From: Candidatus Omnitrophota bacterium
GTDB taxonomy: Bacteria; Omnitrophota; Gorgyraeia; Gygaellales; Profunditerraquicolaceae
Assembly (NCBI GenBank): GCA_026387475.1
Contig: JAPLLN010000045.1
Location: 1 to 32,220, forward strand
DNA length: 32,220 nt
Direction of reading: 5' to 3'
In this document: one piece after another, positions 6,709-15,246 of the stretch
Layout: each line of letters begins with the position of its first letter
Numbering within the stretch: the stretch's first letter is position 1
Notes under the pieces: generated by a model
The model's input: only the letters and a program-made list of their open reading frames with translations
Databases searched by the model: none
Told to the model about the DNA's origin: nothing
Program-made: the position numbers and the translations under genes

Positions 6709-8793
6709 ATGCAAGGAAATAACCTTAAGGTAAAGTTCGGCTCAAATGACATCATTTTAGAAACCGGCAGGATCGCCAAGCAGGCTAACGGCTCGATCAC
6801 TATCTCTTGCGGCGGGACCGTGGTTCTGGTCACCGCGTGTATGTCCAAGGATATTAAGGAAGGAAGGGATTTCTTTCCTCTTACCGTGGAGTACCAGGAG
6901 AAGACGTACGCCGCAGGCAGAATTCCGGGAGGTTTCTTTAAAAGAGAAGGCAGGCCGTCCGAGAGCGAAATATTGACCTCAAGGTTGACTGACAGGCCGA
7001 TCAGGCCGTTATTTCCTAAGGGATTCTTAAACGAAGTCCAGGTTATGGCGATGGTCTTATCCAGCGACGGGGAGAATGACCCCGATGTATTAGCTGTGAC
7101 CGGGGCATCGGCGGCTTTATCCATTTCCGATATACCTTTTAACGGGCCTCTGGCGTGCTGCCGCGTAGGCCGCGTTGAGAATCAGTTGGTTTTAAATCCT
7201 ACTTACGCCCAGTTAGACAAAGCGGATTTAGATGTGGTCATCGCCGCAAATAAATCGGGTGTTGTGATGCTGGAATCCAAGGCGCAGGAAGTTTCAGAAG
7301 ACGATTATTTAGCCGCGGTGAAGTTCGGCTATGAGAATCTGCAGTCGTTGATCACTTTGCAGGAAGAATTCACCCGCAAATTCGGCAAACCTAAGGCTAA
7401 GGTCGATTTGAAGATCTTGGACCCGGCGCTGGTAAAGAAACTTGAAGAGTTGGCAAAAGATAAATTAAAGACAGTCTATGACCTGCCCAAAAAAGAAGAG
7501 CGCGAAGATGCGGTAGATGCTTTAGCTAAAGAATTGGAAGTAAAGCTTGTCGCCGAGGGATTTGTGGCGGCGGATATAAAAATGGGGCTGCAGGATGTGG
7601 AGCAGGATCAGGTCAGAAGGATGATCCTTGACGAGCATAAACGTTTTGACGGCCGCGGATTTAAAGATATCCGGCCGATCTCCTGCGAAGTAGCGGTCTT
7701 GCCCCGCACTCACGGATCGAGTTTATTTACCCGCGGGCAGACGCAGAGTTTAGCCGTAACCACATTAGGCACCGGCGACGACGAGCAGATGATCGAGGCC
7801 TTAGAGGGCGAGAAATATAAATCTTTTATGCTGCATTATAACTTTCCGTCTTTTAGCGTCGGCGAAACCAAGCCGATACGCGGACCGGGAAGGCGCGAAA
7901 TAGGGCACGGCGCGTTAGCAGAGCGCGCGCTGTTAGCGGTTATGCCCGGTAAAGATAAATTTCCTTATACCGTGAGAGTCGTTTCCGAAATACTTGAGTC
8001 TAACGGCTCATCGAGCATGGCCTCGGTGTGCGCCGCGACGTTATCATTAATGGACGCAGGTGTCCCCATAAGGGATGCAGTCGGCGGAGTCGCCTTAGGT
8101 TTAGTCAAAGAAGGCAAAAAAGCAGTGATCATTACCGATATCGCCGGATTAGAGGATCATTTCGGAGATATGGATTTTAAAGTAGCGGGTACAAAGAAGG
8201 GGATCACCGCGGTCCAGCTGGATCTAAAGATTGACGGCATCTCCATCGACCTGTTAAGGGATTGCCTCGCGCAGTCCAAAGAGGGGAGATTATTTATTCT
8301 GGATAAAATGGCGACGGCGCTTACTGCGCCGCGCGAAGCTTTATCCAGCTATGCCCCGCGCATTGAAGTCATTAAGATCAATACCGAAAAGATCGGCGCA
8401 GTCATCGGCCCGGGCGGTAAGACCATTAAAGGTATTATCGCAGCCACCGGCGCTTCCGTTGATATTCAGGATGACGGCACGGTCCTCATCGGCTCGACTG
8501 ACGCGGCCAAGTCTGCGCAGGCGATACAGATGATCAAGGCTATTACCGATGATGTCGAAGTCGGGCACATCTATATAGGAAAGGTCAAGCGCATCACTAA
8601 TTTCGGCGCATTCGTTGAGATCGCTCCCGGCAAAGACGGGTTGGTCCATGTTTCGGAGCTTTCGGATAAATTTGTCAAGACCGTCGAAGAAGTGCTTAAG
8701 ATCGGCGATGAAGTCAAGGTCAAGGTCATCGGTATCGATGAGCTGGGCCGGGTCAAATTAAGCAAGAAGCAGGCGGATCAACCAGCAAGTTAA
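6709..8793 (+). CDS. pnp: Polynucleotide phosphorylase
   Basis: This is a 694-residue, full-length PNPase, which degrades RNA 3' to 5' with phosphate and takes part in mRNA turnover. AAGGAAG precedes the ATG. The order of domains is standard. The first RNase PH-like domain, about 10-140, contains the RNA-contacting loop GGFFKREGRPSE and LTDRPIRPLFP. An all-helical linker covers about 145-230. The second, catalytic RNase PH-like domain, about 315-520, contains TRGQTQSL and GPGRREIGHGALAERAL. A KH domain follows at about 550-610, with IGAVIGPGGKTIKGI, and an S1 domain at 618-688, with GKVKRITNFGAFVEI and GLVHVSEL. It is cotranscribed with rpsO, and ftsK begins one base after its stop. Confidence 0.98.
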   Translation: MQGNNLKVKFGSNDIILETGRIAKQANGSITISCGGTVVLVTACMSKDIKEGRDFFPLTVEYQEKTYAAGRIPGGFFKREGRPSESEILTSRLTDRPIRPLFPKGFLNEVQVMAMVLSSDGENDPDVLAVTGASAALSISDIPFNGPLACCRVGRVENQLVLNPTYAQLDKADLDVVIAANKSGVVMLESKAQEVSEDDYLAAVKFGYENLQSLITLQEEFTRKFGKPKAKVDLKILDPALVKKLEELAKDKLKTVYDLPKKEEREDAVDALAKELEVKLVAEGFVAADIKMGLQDVEQDQVRRMILDEHKRFDGRGFKDIRPISCEVAVLPRTHGSSLFTRGQTQSLAVTTLGTGDDEQMIEALEGEKYKSFMLHYNFPSFSVGETKPIRGPGRREIGHGALAERALLAVMPGKDKFPYTVRVVSEILESNGSSSMASVCAATLSLMDAGVPIRDAVGGVALGLVKEGKKAVIITDIAGLEDHFGDMDFKVAGTKKGITAVQLDLKIDGISIDLLRDCLAQSKEGRLFILDKMATALTAPREALSSYAPRIEVIKINTEKIGAVIGPGGKTIKGIIAATGASVDIQDDGTVLIGSTDAAKSAQAIQMIKAITDDVEVGHIYIGKVKRITNFGAFVEIAPGKDGLVHVSELSDKFVKTVEEVLKIGDEVKVKVIGIDELGRVKLSKKQADQPAS

Positions 8794-8794
8794 G

Positions 8795-10996
8795 GTGAAA
8801 GAGAAAAGGCTTAATGAAGTTAAAGGAGTAATCCTTTTTGCTCTGGGGCTGATGGTGTTAGCCAGCCTCATCCGTTTTGACCGCCTTGACCTGGCATTCT
8901 ACACATCCCACCCCAATATCCCCGCCAAGAATTTCCTGGGTATTTTCGGAGCGTATCTCGGCGGAATAATCATATTTTTATTCGGCAGGCCTACGAGTTT
9001 TATCCTCCCGGTTTTAGTCCTGGCTTTAGGCGTAAAGTTTTTCCGTCAGCACGAGCCTTATTTAAGCATCCCGCGTATCCTGGGGATGCTTTTGCTTTTG
9101 TTATCCCTAAGCTCGCTCATCGGGATGTTCAATTTAAGCAACCAATACGTCAGATTTTATCTGTCGGGATTCTTCGGCGCTGCGATCTCAAGTTTTATTA
9201 CCAGCTATTTCAGCCGCTTAGGCGGTTTTATTATTTTTATCACCTTTATTATACTGTCACTTGCCCTGGTAACCGAGATCATGATCTCCTCTTTATTCAT
9301 GAACACGGTGGATAAGACTAAATCATTCTTCGGCTTACTCGCTCCTATCTTTAAACTCAAGAGAAGAGAGAAGGCTACTCCGGTTAAAATCAAACCGCTT
9401 GCGGTCAATGGTATCAAACCCGCGGTCATCCCTAAAAAAGAAGAATCGCTTGTTTCAGAACCGCAGGCATTAATTAAACCGAAAATTCAGATCAAGACTA
9501 AGCCCGCAGAACCGGCGCCCAAAGTAAGGCCGCAGGAATTAAAGATCGGCGATTATCATCTTCCGTCTCTGGATCTATTGGATACGCCTCCGCCGTTTGA
9601 AGCGCGCCAAATCAAGGATGACCTGGAGGCAACCGCCAGAATACTTGAAGAAACGCTGGAAGATTTCGGTATATCGGCTAAGGTCACGGATATCGAGCGC
9701 GGCCCGGTGATCACGCGCTATGAACTTGAACCTGCGCCGGGTGTTAAAGTAAATAGCATTGCCACTTTAAGCGACGATATCGCTTTAGCGATGAAAGCGC
9801 AGTCAGTAAGGATCATTGCGCCCATCCCCGGAAAAGGCAGGGTCGGCGTAGAAGTGCCGAATACGCAAGGCAGCTTTGTTTATTTGAAAGATGTGTTGGC
9901 CTCGAATGAATATCAGGGAGCTAAAACAGATCTCCCTCTGGCGTTAGGAAAAGATATCACCGGTAAATCCGTAGTCGCAGACCTTGACGATATGCCCCAT
10001 ATTTTGATCGCAGGGACTACGGGCTCGGGTAAGACTGTTTGTGTTAATTCGCTTATACTCTCGCTTCTTTATAAATTATCCCCTAATGACCTGAAGTTCC
10101 TGATGGTCGACCCGAAGATGGTCGAGCTTATGCCTTTTAACGGTCTGCCGCACATGCTCTGCCCCGTAGTCACTGACGCTAAAAAGGCGTCGGTTGCGCT
10201 TAACTGGGTGGTGAATGAAATGGAAGAGCGCTATCAATTGCTGGCCAAGGTGGGGGCGAGGAATATCGAGGCTTATAATGAAAAACAGGAGAAGCTTCCT
10301 TATATAATAGTGATCATCGATGAATTCGCGGATCTGATGACTGTTGCGCGCGATCAAATCGAAAACGCGATCACCCGCCTGGCGCAGTTATCCCGCGCGG
10401 TAGGCATTCATTTGATGCTGGCTACGCAAAGGCCTTCGGTCGATGTTATCACCGGCGTTATCAAGGCAAATCTGCCTGCCCGCGTATCTTTTAAGGTAGC
10501 CTCGAAAGTTGACTCCCGCACCGTGCTGGATATGAACGGCGCGGATAAATTATTAGGTAAGGGCGATATGTTATTTTTACGGCCCGGCGAAGAAAAATTG
10601 ATCCGTATTCAGGGTACACTTGTATCGGATAAAGAGATCGAAAAGGTGGTAAGTTTTATCAAGGCCCAGGCTGAACCGGTCTATGACGAAGAGATTCTGA
10701 AAGAACAGCAGAAGTCGCATATGGGCACCGGGGAAAAAGACGAATTTTATGATGAAGCGGTAAGGGTGATCATGGAGAGTAATCAGGCGTCGGTCTCAAT
10801 TTTGCAGAGGCGCATGCGGTTAGGTTATACCCGCGCTGCGCGTATCATCGACCAGATGGAATTAGAAGGCCTGGTCGGGCCGTTTGAAGGAAGTAAACCG
10901 CGCAGGATCATGGTAGACAGGACTCCGTGGCTTGAGAAGGCGGCGATGGGAGGAAAGATCCAGGAGCAGACAGGCGAGGAGGGCGCGGATGCATGA
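8795..10996 (+). CDS. ftsK: DNA translocase FtsK/SpoIIIE
   Basis: The 733-residue protein pumps chromosomal DNA through the division septum and activates XerCD at dif. The N-terminus has about four hydrophobic helices between residues 10 and 175, which anchor it at the membrane. A charged proline/lysine-rich linker of moderate length follows (about 180-260). The motor has the Walker A motif GTTGSGKT near residue 407, a Walker B region (YIIVIIDEFADLM) and the FtsK signature MLATQRPSVDVITG. The C-terminal gamma domain, a winged helix that reads KOPS/SRS-type sites, is seen in VSILQRRMRLGYTRAARIIDQ. The GTG start follows the pnp stop by one base with only a weak AAGG upstream. An XerD-like recombinase is encoded at 24925-25812. 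Confidence 0.96.
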   Translation: MKEKRLNEVKGVILFALGLMVLASLIRFDRLDLAFYTSHPNIPAKNFLGIFGAYLGGIIIFLFGRPTSFILPVLVLALGVKFFRQHEPYLSIPRILGMLLLLLSLSSLIGMFNLSNQYVRFYLSGFFGAAISSFITSYFSRLGGFIIFITFIILSLALVTEIMISSLFMNTVDKTKSFFGLLAPIFKLKRREKATPVKIKPLAVNGIKPAVIPKKEESLVSEPQALIKPKIQIKTKPAEPAPKVRPQELKIGDYHLPSLDLLDTPPPFEARQIKDDLEATARILEETLEDFGISAKVTDIERGPVITRYELEPAPGVKVNSIATLSDDIALAMKAQSVRIIAPIPGKGRVGVEVPNTQGSFVYLKDVLASNEYQGAKTDLPLALGKDITGKSVVADLDDMPHILIAGTTGSGKTVCVNSLILSLLYKLSPNDLKFLMVDPKMVELMPFNGLPHMLCPVVTDAKKASVALNWVVNEMEERYQLLAKVGARNIEAYNEKQEKLPYIIVIIDEFADLMTVARDQIENAITRLAQLSRAVGIHLMLATQRPSVDVITGVIKANLPARVSFKVASKVDSRTVLDMNGADKLLGKGDMLFLRPGEEKLIRIQGTLVSDKEIEKVVSFIKAQAEPVYDEEILKEQQKSHMGTGEKDEFYDEAVRVIMESNQASVSILQRRMRLGYTRAARIIDQMELEGLVGPFEGSKPRRIMVDRTPWLEKAAMGGKIQEQTGEEGADA

Positions 10997-11768
10997 GGCC
11001 GGAGAAAAATTAAAAAAGATACGCCTGGCTAAAGGACTTACTCTCGAAGAAGTCCAGAAGAAGACCAAAATACACTTAAGCATTCTAAAGGCGATCGAAG
11101 GAGAGAGCCTGACGAATCTAAACCCGGTTTATTTAAAGGGATTTGTAAAAATTTACTGTAAATTTCTGGGGTTAGACCCTAAAGAGTGCATCCCCGATTA
11201 TCAGGATAATCCGCGGACTTTTAGCGTACATAAGGCCGAAGAAGAGCATACGCAACCTAAACCGATAGCGGAAATAAAGACTTCCTCGTCCAGGGGCCCG
11301 GCTTTTACCCTCCCGTTCGATCTGAAGAAGGCCATCGTAATTGTTTTAGTTGTCTTTGTAGCCGTATTTACTTTCTATAATCTGGGTAAATTTATTTCAA
11401 GCCGCAAAAAGGCTGAACCGGTCGCCGCAGCAACGGAAGCGCAGAAGCAAGGCACGCAGCCGGCTAAGGCGCCAATGAACACAACTCCGCAGGCCAAAGA
11501 ATTACCTTCGGTTGTAAGGCTTACCGTTATTGCCCGGGAAAATTGTATGGTCACAGTCAAGGTTGACGGCAAGGTCTTTCGTCAGGGCCTGATCGCCAAA
11601 GGGCGCTCCGACAGCTGGAAGGCTAAAGACAAAATAGAGTTGAGCGTTACCAATGCCGGCGGCGTTGAGCTGATCGTGAATTCGCAGCGTTTTCCTAATA
11701 TCGGCAAGAAGAAGCAGAAGATCAATAATATTATTATTGATAAGCAGGGCCTGCATATCCCGCGGTGA
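10989..11768 (+). CDS. rodZ: RodZ-like protein (HTH, membrane helix, DUF4115)
   Basis: The start is set at ATG 10989, which has AGGAGGG just upstream and overlaps the ftsK stop by eight bases. A longer frame open from 10932 would only add an arginine-rich shadow of FtsK. The 259-residue product begins with an HTH_25 domain (KLKKIRLAKGLTLEEVQKKT, then YLKGFVKIYCKFLGLDP). A membrane helix follows at about 114-132, then a Gln/Ala/Pro-rich linker, then a C-terminal beta domain of DUF4115 type (LTVIARENCMVTVKVDGKVF). RodZ links MreB filaments to the membrane and helps set rod shape. No mreB is in the window. The position directly after ftsK matches the ymfM/rodZ position in Firmicutes. Confidence 0.88.
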   Translation: MHEAGEKLKKIRLAKGLTLEEVQKKTKIHLSILKAIEGESLTNLNPVYLKGFVKIYCKFLGLDPKECIPDYQDNPRTFSVHKAEEEHTQPKPIAEIKTSSSRGPAFTLPFDLKKAIVIVLVVFVAVFTFYNLGKFISSRKKAEPVAAATEAQKQGTQPAKAPMNTTPQAKELPSVVRLTVIARENCMVTVKVDGKVFRQGLIAKGRSDSWKAKDKIELSVTNAGGVELIVNSQRFPNIGKKKQKINNIIIDKQGLHIPR

Positions 11769-13009
11769 AAAATAAAGTCGGAATATTAAGTTTAGGCTGC
11801 CCCAGGAACCTGGTGGACTCGGAAAATATCTTAGGCAGGCTTCTGCTTAAGGGGCACGCGATCGTGGATATGGATAAGGCGGACGTAGGTATCGTCAATA
11901 CCTGCGCCTTTATCGACGAGGCTAAACGCGAATCGATCGACGCGATTTTGGACCTGATCCGGTTAAAGAAGTCCGGAAAATTAAAGAAGGTCATTGTTTA
12001 CGGCTGCTTGAGCCAGCGTTATAAAGAAGAGCTGAAAAAAGAGCTCCCCGAGGTCGACGCCTTTATCGGCAAGGTTTCTCTGAATCACGAAGTAAAAAGA
12101 TATCCGATCACCCCTAAGCATTTTGCTTATCTTAAAGTCTGCGAAGGGTGTATTAACAGCTGCAGCTACTGCGTAATACCCAAGATAAAAGGTAAGTTTG
12201 TGAGTCTCGAAGAAGAAGCGATCTTAAAAAAGGTAGCCAAATTCAGCGCAGAAAAATTATCGGAGCTGAATATCATCGGCCAGGATATCACCGGCTACGG
12301 GGTTGATATCTGCGGCAAGCCGGAGTTAGCGGCGATATTAAAAAAGATCGTGCGTCAGGCAAAGAATATACGCTGGATAAGGCTTTTATATTTACATCCC
12401 GACCGCGTAGGGGATGATTTGTTGGAGTTGATTAGGGTTGAACCGAAGCTCTGTAAATATATCGATCTGCCTATTCAGCATATCAATAACCGCATATTGA
12501 AATTGATGAACCGGAGCACCGGCAGGGTTGAAATCGAAAAGCTGATCAAAAAGGTAAGAAAAAGTATCCCCGGTGTGGCGATCCGCACTTCGGTGATAAC
12601 AGGCTTCCCCACTGAAACGGAGCAGGAATTTAAAGAGCTTCTGGATTTCATCAAAGAGGCAAAGTTCGACCGGCTGGGCGCTTTTACTTATTCTGCCGAA
12701 GAAGGGACTCGAGCTTTTGGCCTTAAACCGCAGGTGCCTGATGAGGTAAAGCGTGAGAGATTTGACAGGATTATGACGGCGCAGCAGGAGGTCTCTGTTG
12801 ATAATAACCGTAGATTGTTAGGCAAGACCATGGAGGTCCTGATCGACGAAAAAGGCGAGGGAACTTACCTGGGGCGCACCCAGTCTGACGCGCCGGAAGT
12901 CGACGGCATGGTTTACGTAAACTCCGGCCGCAAGCTTAAGCCCGGAGATTTTGTAAAAGTAAAAATAACCGATACCCTTGAATACGACCTTGTAGGAGAA
13001 AACCTATGA
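11765..13009 (+). CDS. rimO: Ribosomal protein S12 methylthiotransferase RimO
   Basis: The GTG start overlaps the rodZ stop (GTGA). The product is 414 residues. The N-terminal methylthiotransferase domain opens with ILSLGCPRNLVDSE, the pattern that separates RimO from MiaB, and has further cluster cysteines in VNTCAFI and YGCLSQR. The radical-SAM domain has the CX3CX2C motif at Cys129, Cys133 and Cys136. A C-terminal TRAM domain covers about 345-412 (KTMEVLIDEKGEGTYLGRTQ, and GDFVKVKITD). The enzyme uses two 4Fe-4S clusters and SAM to add a methylthio group to an aspartate of ribosomal protein S12. The next gene overlaps by four bases (ATGA). Confidence 0.95.
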   Translation: MKNKVGILSLGCPRNLVDSENILGRLLLKGHAIVDMDKADVGIVNTCAFIDEAKRESIDAILDLIRLKKSGKLKKVIVYGCLSQRYKEELKKELPEVDAFIGKVSLNHEVKRYPITPKHFAYLKVCEGCINSCSYCVIPKIKGKFVSLEEEAILKKVAKFSAEKLSELNIIGQDITGYGVDICGKPELAAILKKIVRQAKNIRWIRLLYLHPDRVGDDLLELIRVEPKLCKYIDLPIQHINNRILKLMNRSTGRVEIEKLIKKVRKSIPGVAIRTSVITGFPTETEQEFKELLDFIKEAKFDRLGAFTYSAEEGTRAFGLKPQVPDEVKRERFDRIMTAQQEVSVDNNRRLLGKTMEVLIDEKGEGTYLGRTQSDAPEVDGMVYVNSGRKLKPGDFVKVKITDTLEYDLVGENL

Positions 13010-13584
13010 ATATCGCCAATAGATTGACCATGTTCAGGATCCTGATCACATTTGTGTTTATGTTCTTTTTATTTTGCCATGGGCTCTGGTTTAAGGTATT
13101 GAGCCTCGTGCTCTTTATCGCTGCCGCGCTCTCGGATTTTCTCGACGGGTTTATCGCGCAGAAGATGAATATGATCACCGACTTCGGCCGGCTGATGGAC
13201 CCGATCGCGGATAAAATACTCGTCCTCGCGGCATTCGCAGCTTTTGTCCAGATGCAGCTAATTGACGCCTGGATGTTCGTGATCATTGTCTCGCGGGAAA
13301 TTTTGATCACATCGCTGCGCTTATTCGCTTTGAATAAGGGTAAGATATTATCTGCGACCCGCGCGGGAAAACATAAGACCGTATCCCAGATGCTGGTCAT
13401 ATTTCTCATCCTCGTGTTTATCGTCTCAAAGGAAGTGATGCTCGCCTATTTCACCTGGAACCCGGCGTGGGAGAAGATATTTCAGCAGAGCATTTATGTC
13501 TTGATGCTTCTGACTGTGGCGCTTACGCTTTATTCCGGCCTCTCGTACCTTTGGGATAACCGCAAGATCATCACCCATTTATAA
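13006..13584 (+). CDS. pgsA: CDP-diacylglycerol-glycerol-3-phosphate 3-phosphatidyltransferase
   Basis: The 192-residue integral membrane enzyme makes phosphatidylglycerophosphate from CDP-diacylglycerol and glycerol 3-phosphate. The start overlaps the rimO stop in an ATGA, with GGAG a few bases upstream. The CDP-alcohol phosphotransferase motif is at Asp44, Asp47, Gly48, Ala51, Gly61, Asp65 and Asp69. The usual Arg after Ala51 is Gln52 here (codon CAG), an oddity discussed in the findings. Several hydrophobic helices are present, about six in all. The family call is supported by SREILITSLRLFALNKG and the conserved TRAGKHKT. The next gene, pgpA, encodes the following step, so the pair makes phosphatidylglycerol. 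Confidence 0.93.
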   Translation: MNIANRLTMFRILITFVFMFFLFCHGLWFKVLSLVLFIAAALSDFLDGFIAQKMNMITDFGRLMDPIADKILVLAAFAAFVQMQLIDAWMFVIIVSREILITSLRLFALNKGKILSATRAGKHKTVSQMLVIFLILVFIVSKEVMLAYFTWNPAWEKIFQQSIYVLMLLTVALTLYSGLSYLWDNRKIITHL

Positions 13585-13589
13585 TTCCG

Positions 13590-14057
13590 ATGAAGATCAA
13601 AGAACAGGTTATTAAAACGCTTAGCACTTTTTTTGGCGTTGGTTTCCTGCCGCTTATGCCCGGGACATTCGCCAGCCTTGCCGGGCTATTGATCTATTTC
13701 CTGGTCAAGGATAACCTCGCAGTTTATATTTTAGTCACTGTCTTGCTGGTTGGTTTGGGTTTTTTGGTCTCGGGTGCAGCGGAAGGAATATTCAAGAAGA
13801 AAGACCCGAGTTATGTCGTCATTGACGAAGTCGCGGGGATGCTGTTAAGCCTTTTATTTATTCCTTATGATATCAAGTGGGTGATCGCCGCGTTTTTGAT
13901 TTTCCGCGCTCTTGATACAATGAAGCCGTATCCTGCCGGACAGATCCAGGAAGTAAAAGGAAGTGCGGGGATAATGCTTGATGATATTATTGCCGCGGTC
14001 TATACAAATATTTTGCTTCAGGTAGTGGTGAGAATACCTTCTTTCAGGGGTTCGTAG
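13590..14057 (+). CDS. pgpA: Phosphatidylglycerophosphatase A
   Basis: The 155-residue membrane protein dephosphorylates phosphatidylglycerophosphate, the product of PgsA encoded just upstream. Key motifs are PLMPGTFASL near the start, DPSYVVIDEVAGM at about 71-83, RALDTMKPYPAGQIQ near 110, and GIMLDDIIAAVYTN near the end; the acidic residues bind the catalytic Mg2+. Four or so hydrophobic helices are expected. The ATG lies five bases after the pgsA stop, without a clear ribosome site, so coupling is likely. The last 40 bases overlap the 3' end of thpR on the other strand, so the two genes converge. Confidence 0.93.
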   Translation: MKIKEQVIKTLSTFFGVGFLPLMPGTFASLAGLLIYFLVKDNLAVYILVTVLLVGLGFLVSGAAEGIFKKKDPSYVVIDEVAGMLLSLLFIPYDIKWVIAAFLIFRALDTMKPYPAGQIQEVKGSAGIMLDDIIAAVYTNILLQVVVRIPSFRGS

Positions 14058-14590
14058 GACGGGCCTTTTGAAGAGAGAGTGCTTTTGAATAAAGTTATTT
14101 TGGTTGCCGTAAATTCCCCGTGATCCGGCTTGAAATTTTCCTGCCTCTTTTTTAATTCTTCAATTAAAATTGCGCGGTTAAGCGCAGAGCGCGTTCTCCC
14201 GATGGTGATGTGAGAGGAGAAGGCGCGGTCTTCTTTGGGAATGCCGAGTTTCCGGAGTTTTTCTTCCAGGGCCTGGGCAATTTTTTTAGTTTCTTTGTCT
14301 CCGGAATCAATACCTACCCAGATAACCCGTAAGTGTTCTATTTTAGGAAATGCGCCCAGTTCGTTGATGTTTATTCTATAGGGTGAGTTTTCTCTGGCAA
14401 CTTCATCTATGATGAGATTTATCTTTTGCAGTTGTTCGTCGTTGATCTCGCCGAGGAATTTGAGGGTAAGGTGTATATTCTGTGACTCGACCCATTTTAC
14501 ATCTGCGCCGGTCTTCTTAAGTTGATCCTGTAAGCGCGCTAATGCGTCTTTCGTTTCTTGAGGTAATTCAATGGCTATGAATGCTCGCAT
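14018..14590 (-). CDS. thpR: RNA 2',3'-cyclic phosphodiesterase
   Basis: The 190-residue product belongs to the 2H phosphoesterase superfamily. It opens with MRAFIAIELP, typical of ThpR/LigT, and has both catalytic HxTx motifs, HLTL near residue 40 and HITI near 128, about 87 residues apart. Family members open 2',3'-cyclic phosphates to 2'-phosphomonoesters in RNA. The start overlaps the end of the upstream amidohydrolase gene by 23 bases and has no visible ribosome site, which suggests translational coupling. The 3' end overlaps pgpA by 40 bases. Confidence 0.93.
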   Translation of the reverse strand: MRAFIAIELPQETKDALARLQDQLKKTGADVKWVESQNIHLTLKFLGEINDEQLQKINLIIDEVARENSPYRININELGAFPKIEHLRVIWVGIDSGDKETKKIAQALEEKLRKLGIPKEDRAFSSHITIGRTRSALNRAILIEELKKRQENFKPDHGEFTATKITLFKSTLSSKGPSYEPLKEGILTTT

Positions 14591-15044
14591 TTAATAATTG
14601 CAATGCTTTTAGGGCGGATTGCGTGCGAATCGCCGAGCGGCTGCCGCGCAATTGTAAGCGCCTGCAGGTAGTTTTCTTAGAAGTAGCTATGGCGATGTAA
14701 ACTGTGCCGATTGGCTTGGTAGTGGTGGCGCCGGAGGGGCCGGCGATGCCGGTGATCCCGATCCCAAAGTCAGCTCTGGCGATTCTTCTTGCTGATTGCG
14801 CCATTTTGGACGCAACTTCTGCGGATACCGCGCCTTTATGTCCAATCAGGCTGGCAGGGATCTTAAGAAGTTTTGTTTTGGCGTAGTTGCTATAGGCGAC
14901 AATGCCTAATAATAGGTAAGCAGAGCTGCCGGAGAGGCTGGAGAGCATTCCGGAGAGGAGGCCGCCGGTGCAAGATTCGGCGACAGCCACGGTCTTGCGG
15001 CTTTTAAGCAGGGCTGAATGTACTTGCTTTGCAATATTTTGCAT
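14568..15044 (-). CDS. pncC: Stand-alone CinA C-terminal domain, nicotinamide-nucleotide amidohydrolase
   Basis: The 158-residue product is only the C-terminal domain of CinA and lacks the MoCF-like N-terminal domain. Motifs are VAESCTGGLLSGML, with the nucleophile Ser in ESCTGG near residue 24, and GIGITGIAGPSGA, typical of the NMN deamidase PncC. PncC hydrolyses nicotinamide mononucleotide to nicotinate mononucleotide in pyridine-nucleotide recycling. The gene forms a unit with thpR. In many bacteria cinA follows pgsA on the same strand, whereas here the pair is inverted. A minus-strand promoter places the transcription start about five bases before the ATG, so the mRNA would be nearly leaderless, and no ribosome site is seen. 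Confidence 0.92.
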   Translation of the reverse strand: MQNIAKQVHSALLKSRKTVAVAESCTGGLLSGMLSSLSGSSAYLLLGIVAYSNYAKTKLLKIPASLIGHKGAVSAEVASKMAQSARRIARADFGIGITGIAGPSGATTTKPIGTVYIAIATSKKTTCRRLQLRGSRSAIRTQSALKALQLLNASIHSH

Positions 15045-15055
15045 GATTTTATTCT

Positions 15056-15084
15056 ATTATAAGCACAAATTAGGCTCTTGACAA
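15056..15084 (-). promoter_or_regulatory. Sigma70-type promoter of pncC-thpR, facing left
   Basis: On the minus strand, TTGTCA (15084-15079) and TATAAT (15061-15056) are separated by 17 bases. Transcription should start near 15049, about five bases before the ATG. The -35 box overlaps the riboflavin operon's -35 box by five bases on the opposite strand. Confidence 0.7.
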
Positions 15085-15105
15085 GCCCAGATTTCGTGTT
15101 ATATT
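15078..15105 (+). promoter_or_regulatory. Sigma70-type promoter of the riboflavin operon
   Basis: TTGACA (15078-15083) and TATATT (15100-15105) are separated by 16 bases. TG at 15097-15098, one base before the -10, makes an extended -10 element. Transcription would begin near 15112, just before the first paired base of the FMN aptamer. Confidence 0.8.
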
Positions 15106-15113
15106 AATACCTG

Positions 15114-15237
15114 TTAATCTTCGGGGCAGGGTGAGATTCCCGACCGGCGGTTAAGCCCGCGAGTTCCGGTATAATACCGGGACATGATCTGGTCACATTC
15201 CAGAGCCGATAGTAAAGTCTAGATGAGAGGAGATTAA
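15114..15237 (+). promoter_or_regulatory. FMN riboswitch (RFN element)
   Basis: The aptamer core is clear: GGGGCAGGGTGAGATTCCCG at 15123-15142, then ACCGGCGGT, AGCCCGCGAG, and near the 3' side AGTAAAGTCTAGATGAGAGG. The closing helix P1 pairs TTAATCTTC (15114-15122) with GGAGATTAA (15229-15237), with one G-U pair. FMN binding stabilises P1. The P1 5' strand can instead pair with the terminator that follows, so this is a transcription-attenuation switch. It controls ribBA and the rest of the riboflavin operon. Confidence 0.96.
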
Positions 15238-15246
15238 TATTCTATG

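Noticed and set aside
10932-10988. Longer RodZ N-terminus from the ATG at 10932
   Set aside because: The extra 19 residues are arginine-rich and read out of frame through the FtsK C-terminus; ATG 10989 has AGGAGGG upstream and places the HTH at the start.
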